Origin: an uncultured bacterium
GTDB lineage: Bacteria > Armatimonadota > UBA5829
NCBI GenBank assembly: GCA_938074205.1
Contig: CALJES010000003.1
Location: 62,001-126,000 of the forward strand
DNA: 64,000 bases
Direction: 5' to 3'
The position numbers were made by a program, and so were the translations under genes. The notes under the pieces are model-generated. The model made no database searches, was not told the origin of the DNA, and was given only the letters and a program-made list of their open reading frames with translations. The stretch's first letter is position 1. Every line of letters begins with the position of its first letter. Shown here one piece after another: positions 58,468 through 64,000 of this stretch.

Positions 58468-58496
58468 ATTGTAGCAGTCGAATCTGTCTGTGTCAA
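58468..58496 (-). promoter_or_regulatory. Near-consensus sigma70 promoter of the short transcript/HNH gene
   Basis: On the minus strand perfect TTGACA (58496-58491), exactly 17 nt, TACAAT (58473-58468). Start near 58461. It is the only strong promoter seen upstream of the HNH gene and lies back-to-back with the rnpB promoter. Confidence 0.82.
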
Positions 58497-58516
58497 CACA
58501 GACTTGTGTGGGATAA

Positions 58517-58546
58517 TTGAAAGGGGCCCGGGTTGGGTAGTACAAT
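58517..58546 (+). promoter_or_regulatory. Predicted sigma70 promoter of the RNase P RNA gene
   Basis: TTGAAA at 58517-58522, 18-nt spacer, TACAAT at 58541-58546. The start near 58551-58553 coincides with the 5' strand of the P1 helix. Confidence 0.7.
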
Positions 58547-58550
58547 ATAG

Positions 58551-58911
58551 GTGAGCGAGTCGGGTGACCGCCCCGAGAAATCGGGGAGGAAAGTCCGGGC
58601 TCCGTAGGGCAAGGTGGTTGCTAGCGGCAACGGTCGTGAGACACGGAAAGTGCCACAGAAAAGAAAACCCTGTGGTGCGGCAGCCAAATCTGGTTCCGCC
58701 GGACTGCAGGAAAGCTGAAACGGTGGTGTAAGAGACCACCAGCTCCGTCGTGAGGCGGAGGCTTGGCAAACCCCACCTGGAGCAAGGCTGAATAGGGGAG
58801 GGTTGAAGCTGCCCGCTGACCTCCCGGGTAAGCCGCTTAGAACCGCGCGGCGACGCGCGTGTCTAGATAGATGGTCACTCTCGACAGAACCCGGCTTACA
58901 GACTCGCTCAC
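58551..58911 (+). ncRNA. rnpB: RNase P RNA (bacterial class A)
   Basis: The RNA subunit of RNase P trims the 5' ends of tRNA precursors. Ends GTGAGCGAGTC and GACTCGCTCAC pair as helix P1. The universally conserved GAGGAAAGTCCGGGCTCC (near 58588) and ACAGAACCCGGCTTACAG (near 58883) are present, as are the CGGCAACGGTCGTGAGAC and GGGTAAGCCGCTTAGA blocks. Length about 360 nt is normal for type A. No clear terminator was seen after 58911. Confidence 0.98.
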
Positions 58912-59127
58912 CGTCTTGGTTTCTTCTTGCGTAAAGCTACCACAGTTGTCTTTTCTTCGAACACTTGCTTGCTTCGCCTTTTCATCCTTTTATCAAAGTC
59001 TGCGGTTCCCACTTGGGTGGCAGGTATATTTCCCAAGTAGGTCGAAAATTCCAACTAGCAAACCCACAATAGAAGCATTGCGGATCGCTAACAAACACAA
59101 ACACAACGATATGGAGGTTGTTTGCAC

Positions 59128-60282
59128 TTGGAGAAGTTGAGAATCGGTGTTATTGGTGTATGTGGACGCGGCACGCTGGCAGAGAACTGGAAAGATAACG
59201 AGCGGGCAGAAGTGGTTGCCGGTATGGACATAAAGGAGGAGCATCTTGCGGACTTCCGCGCAAGGATGGTTGAGCACGTTTTTGTTACGTTGAACTACCG
59301 AGAGCTTCTGGATCGCAAGGATGTCGATGCCGTCGCCATTATGTCTCCCGACTATATGCACGAAGAGCACGCCGTTGCAGCTCTCGACGCGGGGAAGCAT
59401 GTATACCTAGAGAAGCCAATGGCGATTACCATAGAAGGCTGCGACCGCATAATTGAAGCACAGCGTCGGTCGCAGAAGAAATTGATGATAGGATTCAACA
59501 TGCGATGTCACAACATGTGGCGCACAATGAAAGATATTGTTGATAGCGGAACGATAGGGGAGATTAAAGCTGTTTGGGTGCGTCACTTTGTGGGAAGGGG
59601 TGGTTATTTCTATTACCACGATTGGCACGGCAGACGCGCCAATGTTACATCGCTGCTGCTTCAGAAAGGCTCACACGATATTGATCAGATACACTGGATA
59701 ACAGGTCGATATACAAAACGTGTTGCTGCGTTCGGCGGATTGGACTTCTACGGCGGAAACAAACCGAACGACCTGCATTGTCCCGACTGTGAAGAAAGGA
59801 GAACTTGTACTGAAGCCTCGTTTGTTCGGTTGACGCAGTGTGCTAAACGTAGCGAGATAGATGTTGAGGACAACAATGTTATGATTATGGAACTTGAGGG
59901 CGGCATCAAAGCTGCTTATCTACAGTGTCATTTCACCCCCGACTATCACAGGAACTATGTATTCATCGGCACAGAAGGAAGAATGGAAAACTCTGAGCCT
60001 GATGGTGTGGTTTGGGTGAAAACTCGTCGATCGAACTCCTGGAAGGAGCTTTCAGATCGCACATATGTTATCAAAAAGGCGGCAGGAACACACGGCGGAT
60101 GCGACCCCGTAATCTGCGAGGAGTTTCTCGATTACGTCTTGGAAGACAAAAAACCGGTTGCTACTCCGATCGACGGTCGTATGGCTGTAGCTGTTGGGGT
60201 ATGTGGAGCCCAGTCGATGCGTTCGGGCGGAGTGCCCATTGATATTCCACCGCTACCGAGTTGCGCTGTCGGTTACGACTAA
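59128..60282 (+). CDS. Gfo/Idh/MocA family oxidoreductase
   Basis: 384 residues from a TTG at 59128, about 10 nt after GGAGG; an in-frame TTG at 59122 is too close. Rossmann start LRIGVIGVCGRGTLA binds NAD(P). The EKP motif YLEKPMAIT (about 94-102) carries the catalytic Lys, and HDIDQIHWITG supplies the second-domain active-site His/Asp. A Cys cluster CPDCEERRTC (about 214-223) may bind a metal. The family oxidises or reduces sugars, inositols or sugar acids. It is followed 24 nt later by an alcohol dehydrogenase gene, so a two-step polyol or sugar pathway is likely. Confidence 0.93.
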   Translation: MEKLRIGVIGVCGRGTLAENWKDNERAEVVAGMDIKEEHLADFRARMVEHVFVTLNYRELLDRKDVDAVAIMSPDYMHEEHAVAALDAGKHVYLEKPMAITIEGCDRIIEAQRRSQKKLMIGFNMRCHNMWRTMKDIVDSGTIGEIKAVWVRHFVGRGGYFYYHDWHGRRANVTSLLLQKGSHDIDQIHWITGRYTKRVAAFGGLDFYGGNKPNDLHCPDCEERRTCTEASFVRLTQCAKRSEIDVEDNNVMIMELEGGIKAAYLQCHFTPDYHRNYVFIGTEGRMENSEPDGVVWVKTRRSNSWKELSDRTYVIKKAAGTHGGCDPVICEEFLDYVLEDKKPVATPIDGRMAVAVGVCGAQSMRSGGVPIDIPPLPSCAVGYD

Positions 60283-60306
60283 CCGCGCGTTCTAGGAGTC
60301 AGCCGA

Positions 60307-61395
60307 GTGAAAAAATTTAACCTGCCAAAGAAAATGCGAGCTGTTGTAACGTACGGCCCGGGAGATTATAGGTTGGAGGAGCTTCCAGTTCCGAGTCCGA
60401 AAGCTGGGGAAGTGCTCATAAAGGTCGATCACGCAGGTGTATGCGCTAGTGACGCCAAGTGCTTCTATGGTGCCAAGCACTTCTGGGGAGACGAAACACG
60501 TGACGGCTACTGCCAGCCTCCGATCACCGCCGGTCACGAATTTGCAGGACTGGTGGTTGCGTTAGGTGATGGAGCGGAGGAGAAGCACGGTGTGCGGGTT
60601 GGAGACATGGTAGTCGCTGAGCAGATAATTCCGTGTGGGCGCTGCCGGTACTGCATAACCGGCAGGTACTGGATGTGTCTACTTCACGACATATTCGGAT
60701 TTCGTCAGTCAGTTCCGGGGTCATGGGCTGAGTTTATGATACTGCCTGCTGCTTCCAGAATCTACAAACTCCCGGACGGCATGAGCGGCCGAGAGGCAGC
60801 AGTTATAGAGCCGCTGGCATGCTCTATACATGCCGTGCAGAGAGCAGAGATACAACTTGGGGATGTCGTAGTTGTAGCTGGTGCTGGGACGTTGGGCTTG
60901 GGGATGTTGGCAGCCGCTAAACTGCGCGGTCCTTCTCTCTTGATTTCTATTGATCCGAGGGAATATCGGCTGCGTGCTGCAGAGAAGATGGGGGCGGATC
61001 TTGTGCTGAATCCTCGCAAGGAAGATGTTGTGTCAAAAGTCAGGGAACTGACTGGCGGCTGTGGATGCGACGTATACATAGACGCCACAGGATATGCCGA
61101 TTCGGTGCTTCCCGGCTTGCTCATGCTTCGGAAGCTGGGCACTTTTGTCGAGTACGGCGTGTTTGCTGAGCCTGCCACGATAGACTGGACCATTATCGGC
61201 GACATGAAGGAGCTAAACATACACGGTGCCCACTTAGCGCCATACACGTTTCCGCTTGCGATAGATTATATCCACCGCGGGGTAATCGATGTATCTAATA
61301 TCGTTACCCACGAACTGCCTCTGGAAAAATACCCAGAAGCTCTCAAGATGGTTCACGAGGCTAAGGAATCCATCAAGGTTCTGCTCCGACCATAA
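60307..61395 (+). CDS. Zinc-dependent medium-chain alcohol/polyol dehydrogenase
   Basis: 362 residues, GTG start. Catalytic zinc ligands appear in GVCASDAKCF (Cys) and GHEFAG (His-Glu). The structural zinc lobe is CGRCRYCITGRYWMC with four Cys. The Rossmann dinucleotide site is VVVAGAGTLGLGML (about 180-193). The sequence resembles sorbitol/threonine/erythritol-type dehydrogenases acting on polyols or amino alcohols with NAD. It is coupled by a 24-nt gap to the Gfo/Idh/MocA gene. A 10-bp inverted repeat (ATGGCTTCGA at 61395-61404, TCGAAGCCAT at 61450-61459) lies at the end of the gene but has no U-tract. Confidence 0.94.
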   Translation: MKKFNLPKKMRAVVTYGPGDYRLEELPVPSPKAGEVLIKVDHAGVCASDAKCFYGAKHFWGDETRDGYCQPPITAGHEFAGLVVALGDGAEEKHGVRVGDMVVAEQIIPCGRCRYCITGRYWMCLLHDIFGFRQSVPGSWAEFMILPAASRIYKLPDGMSGREAAVIEPLACSIHAVQRAEIQLGDVVVVAGAGTLGLGMLAAAKLRGPSLLISIDPREYRLRAAEKMGADLVLNPRKEDVVSKVRELTGGCGCDVYIDATGYADSVLPGLLMLRKLGTFVEYGVFAEPATIDWTIIGDMKELNIHGAHLAPYTFPLAIDYIHRGVIDVSNIVTHELPLEKYPEALKMVHEAKESIKVLLRP

Positions 61396-61529
61396 TGGCT
61401 TCGAACTAGCCTGGACTACTAGCTTGTACCGGGTTTCTGCTCAGAGGAATCGAAGCCATAGACAACTCGCCTGTCCTGTTTGTGAAGCTGCATTTGCTTT
61501 GCGAGCGGATAATAGGTGGTTTCCGTGGC

Positions 61530-63512
61530 CTAGGCCCCAAAAAAGTTGTAGTAAGGGATCCCGAATGTCATTCCTATGATTCCCCACATACAACCCATAG
61601 TCAGCTCGCCGACAATCATACCGAAAAAGAAAGGAAGTGCAGAGCGATAAACGCGCAATCCCCCATAGCGCAGTATATTCACTTTAATCAACCATGCAAT
61701 TAGAAGCGGCATCCATACTAGATGAGCTTGGTAAGTGCCCGATATTACGTAGCCGATCGGGTGGAAAGGGAAGCTAATTATCCGCATTCTTGTTATGCCC
61801 AGCGCGACACAAAAGAGGAACCCAGCAATCACGGCAATACTTGCGGGTATGTTGGGCGATGCTATGTCGGATCCGCGTATCCACCAATTATGCATCAGTT
61901 TTGTTATAGTCCAACCCCATGCTGCACCATAGTTCCACTTCTTTTCCAAGCCGTATTGGTATGCCAAGTGCAGGTACGCCCATAGAGTTGAGATCGACCC
62001 GACAACAGTGGCGGCTATCATAGCCCAGAACATCTTTTTCTGGCTGGATTGGGTTGCGGAAGCTAGCTTCATTGCTTCTAAACCAATCGGCATGGGGTGT
62101 GCTCGATAGGCTCCGTGAACTGCATGCAAGTAACCCATTCCGAGTATATCGCCGTTGGACATACGGCCTACGCCAAGGGTAGAGGTAATTAAGTAATCCG
62201 GCGTAAACGGCATGTCGTGTACAGGAGGACCTAGTTCTGCCCTTATTCGGGTTATAACTATCGCCAGCATGAAGTACAGGAAAAACGCTCCGAGCGCGAA
62301 TGTCGGTGACATGCCTATAGCCTTCATAAAAGCGGACAATAAAACAATGCCTGCCAGCGCGCCGAAAGCAGCTCCACGGTAAGAAATTGGTTCCTGGGAA
62401 TCGTTTGATGAGTGTGTACCAATCGCCCGCATCCACACATCCTTCAGATATCCGCGACTTGCCCAGATCAGCATTAAGAAGAGTGCAATGGCGCCGCCTG
62501 CCTCCTGGTGTCTGATGTATGGATCGTCAAATCCGACCTCCATCCCCATAATACACGCGAAAAGCTTTTGCACCTTCCAAGTAAGGTAGAAGAACCAAAC
62601 GGAGAAGCACAGGTCTGTTGGTAGCAGATAGCCGATGCCGATTACAAATGGATAGAAGGTATACGGCAGCCAGCCGATAGCGCTCCACGGCTTTGCAGTT
62701 ACGTTTTGCATTAGGTTGTGGTCTCGTTCGGTCAAGTTTAACTGAGGAATCGCAGGCCAATAGACTGACAGACCGTTGATTAGCTCAATGCCGAAACAGA
62801 CGCTGAAGCCTATCCAGAACAGCCTGTTTCGCCAAATCTGTGCGGTCGGTTCGGTCATCGCAAGTGGGAGTTGCACAATTGGAAAGGTTAACCGTTCATG
62901 TTCCAGCCAATGCTTGCGGATCAGCGTGTTTAAGCACATCATGGTCCATACGAGGACTACAAAGAATCCGCACCAGGCTGTGCCCGGCACAATCCAGGCA
63001 GGCCAGTGTTGGTTGACGTAGAGGCTCGAATCCCCTTCATACAGCGGTTTGATCACTTCCGGATTGGATACGTGAAGCCATCTCGGCAGATGAGGAAGAA
63101 AGGTGTCGTTCCAAGCAGGATTGGTCGATACAGCGCGATATGGGTAGCTCATGAAAGCTATTACCGTGGGCATCATATCATGGCCTGCTAGTGCTGCTGC
63201 TATTGTGGTCATGCTGTAGACGACCAACATCTCAGCAGTTGTAAACACAATTCGACCTCGCACTCGCTTAAGCGCGGAGTTGATAAGCACCAGCAGGCTG
63301 AGGATGAACACAGTGTTGGCAAAAAGAGCGATTACTGTAGGATAAGGTCCATTATTCACCTTTTCCATTGTAATGACCCAGTAGTTATCCAGGGGGATCA
63401 GCAATAGGCCGATCAAAAACGCACGAGGCCTTATTTCGGATGGATTGGGGATGTTGGTGTTTCGCAGAGAAATTCTGTCGTCTTTACTCTGCTTTAGCAA
63501 ACCGCTGCTCAC
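61530..63512 (-). CDS. DUF6784/DUF6785-type polytopic membrane protein
   Basis: 660 residues from a GTG with AGGAG 7 nt upstream. About fourteen hydrophobic segments, conserved GLLLIPLDNYWVITME near the start, MMPTVIAFMSYPY, YFMLAIVITRIRAELGPPVHDMPF in the C-terminal half and GCMWGIIGM at the end. This pattern matches the large membrane proteins annotated as DUF6785 plus DUF6784 in Armatimonadota and Planctomycetota, distantly like oligopeptide (OPT) transporters. Substrate unknown. It faces the two oxidoreductase genes, and genes of this kind often occur among carbohydrate genes in these phyla, which fits this setting. Confidence 0.82.
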   Translation of the reverse strand: MSSGLLKQSKDDRISLRNTNIPNPSEIRPRAFLIGLLLIPLDNYWVITMEKVNNGPYPTVIALFANTVFILSLLVLINSALKRVRGRIVFTTAEMLVVYSMTTIAAALAGHDMMPTVIAFMSYPYRAVSTNPAWNDTFLPHLPRWLHVSNPEVIKPLYEGDSSLYVNQHWPAWIVPGTAWCGFFVVLVWTMMCLNTLIRKHWLEHERLTFPIVQLPLAMTEPTAQIWRNRLFWIGFSVCFGIELINGLSVYWPAIPQLNLTERDHNLMQNVTAKPWSAIGWLPYTFYPFVIGIGYLLPTDLCFSVWFFYLTWKVQKLFACIMGMEVGFDDPYIRHQEAGGAIALFLMLIWASRGYLKDVWMRAIGTHSSNDSQEPISYRGAAFGALAGIVLLSAFMKAIGMSPTFALGAFFLYFMLAIVITRIRAELGPPVHDMPFTPDYLITSTLGVGRMSNGDILGMGYLHAVHGAYRAHPMPIGLEAMKLASATQSSQKKMFWAMIAATVVGSISTLWAYLHLAYQYGLEKKWNYGAAWGWTITKLMHNWWIRGSDIASPNIPASIAVIAGFLFCVALGITRMRIISFPFHPIGYVISGTYQAHLVWMPLLIAWLIKVNILRYGGLRVYRSALPFFFGMIVGELTMGCMWGIIGMTFGIPYYNFFGA

Positions 63513-63808
63513 TACTTACTCCTGCACTGAATAGCTCGTTGTCAAATGTGATATTCAAGTTGAAACCAATGATGTATTCTAACCGTTAGGCGTGTGCACA
63601 GGGGTTACCTTCTTCAGGTCTCCGGTAGCACTTGTAAAACACAGTTACTGCCGCAGTGCGCCTACGGAAAATGATATATAGTACCAGCATGGAAACTCCT
63701 GAGCGCCTTGCTTCGTTTTGCCGCCTTGAACTCGGAGTGCAGCCTAAGCCTCCCTGGTAAGCTAGCAGGTATTCGTTGTCGACATTTATAATAAAAGTTA
63801 ATGGCGCT
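63513..63808. other. Divergent intergenic region before the last gene
   Basis: A TATAAT at 63787-63792 lies 16 nt before the ATG of the last gene, without a good -35. A 23-codon frame begins at an ATG near 63690 but has no ribosome site. TTTGACA occurs on the minus strand near 63541 but without a spaced -10. Nothing else recognised. Confidence 0.4.
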
Positions 63809-64000
63809 ATGACATCTAAAAACAACAATGAGTCCGATCTGTACGAATCGCGGTCGGCAAAAGAAGAAGAGCTCCCGATCGGCATTGCGCGTCTGCGTGA
63901 GGAGTGGCGCGCTGCCGGTTTGATTCAGCCGCTGTCGGAGTCTGAGGACGAGGAACTGCCTGTCGTATTCTCGGAAGTAGAAGGAGGAATAGGCGTCGGC
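63809..64000 (+). CDS. Hypothetical protein, 3'-truncated by the window edge
   Basis: The frame is open from ATG 63809 to the end of the window, 64 codons. The visible part is hydrophilic and acidic, with an opening MTSKNNNESDLYE and a helix around PIGIARLREEWRAAGL, then a Ser/Asp/Glu-rich stretch. No signal peptide or membrane helix is seen. TATAAT lies 16 nt upstream and no strong ribosome site is visible. Product unknown; might be a cytoplasmic regulatory or structural protein. Confidence 0.6.
   Translation, partial: MTSKNNNESDLYESRSAKEEELPIGIARLREEWRAAGLIQPLSESEDEELPVVFSEVEGGIGVG

Noticed and set aside
58419-58769. 116-codon minus-strand frame
   Set aside because: It overlaps the RNase P RNA gene antisense and reads like a shadow of its structured sequence.
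61395-61459. Inverted repeat ATGGCTTCGA / TCGAAGCCAT after the alcohol dehydrogenase gene
   Set aside because: The arms are separated by 45 nt and have no U-tract, so it is not called as a terminator.
63690-63761. 23-codon frame starting at an ATG near 63690
   Set aside because: Short, no ribosome site, in the intergenic region upstream of another gene; cannot be distinguished from chance.
1-64000. Mobile elements, CRISPR arrays, prophage
   Set aside because: No transposase, integrase, phage structural genes or regularly spaced repeats were seen on either strand.

Overview
The window looks like chromosomal DNA of a Gram-negative-type (diderm) bacterium, most likely Armatimonadota. The phylum is inferred from content: two pilin-like proteins with the signature GFTLIELLVVIAIIAILAA, one with an H-X9-DG tail; two PEP-CTERM proteins; many large secreted multidomain proteins; a DUF6784/6785-type membrane protein; and a MacAB-TolC-like exporter plus a PagL-like outer-membrane enzyme, both implying an outer membrane with lipid A. 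Translation starts are mostly Shine-Dalgarno driven, with many GTG and TTG starts. I saw no prophage, insertion sequence or CRISPR array.

Layout. 0-6 kb (+): end of an unknown gene, a membrane TPR/zinc-ribbon protein, a zinc-finger protein, a phasin-like coiled coil followed directly by an AarF/UbiB kinase, a nitroreductase and a small kinase-fold protein. 6-14 kb (-): a sugar isomerase-like protein and a hydrolase, then a PagL-like lipid A deacylase, a TPR-CHAT protease-like protein, a divergent ECF-type sigma factor and a membrane anti-sigma factor in one direction. 14-20 kb (+): a secreted propeller protein with a structured leader, then a ZnuABC-type metal importer. 20-24 kb (-): a CHASE4-GGDEF-HD-GYP protein, a beta-rich envelope protein, a stand-alone HD-GYP protein and a decayed stretch.

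24-46 kb is a secretome island: two PEP-CTERM proteins, a parallel beta-helix protein, two HExxHxxGxxD metallopeptidase-like proteins, kelch/discoidin proteins and three members of an unrecognised family. Several share a tandem OB-like module, and several have look-alike sigma70 promoters. 45-57 kb holds a sugar ABC importer (no ATPase gene), a divergent GH78 alpha-L-rhamnosidase, a MacAB-TolC-like operon and another pilin-like gene. 57-59 kb: tRNA-Met(CAT), an HNH endonuclease with a short terminated leader transcript in front of it, and RNase P RNA. 59-64 kb: a Gfo/Idh/MocA oxidoreductase, a zinc alcohol dehydrogenase, a DUF6784/6785 membrane protein and the start of an unknown gene.

Taken together, the window suggests a surface-active heterotroph: secreted binding and hydrolytic proteins act outside, the rhamnosidase and sugar importer harvest glycans, the oxidoreductases process sugars, and c-di-GMP proteins plus a sigma/anti-sigma/CHAT operon handle envelope sensing. 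These functional links are inferred from domain content and neighbourhood only.
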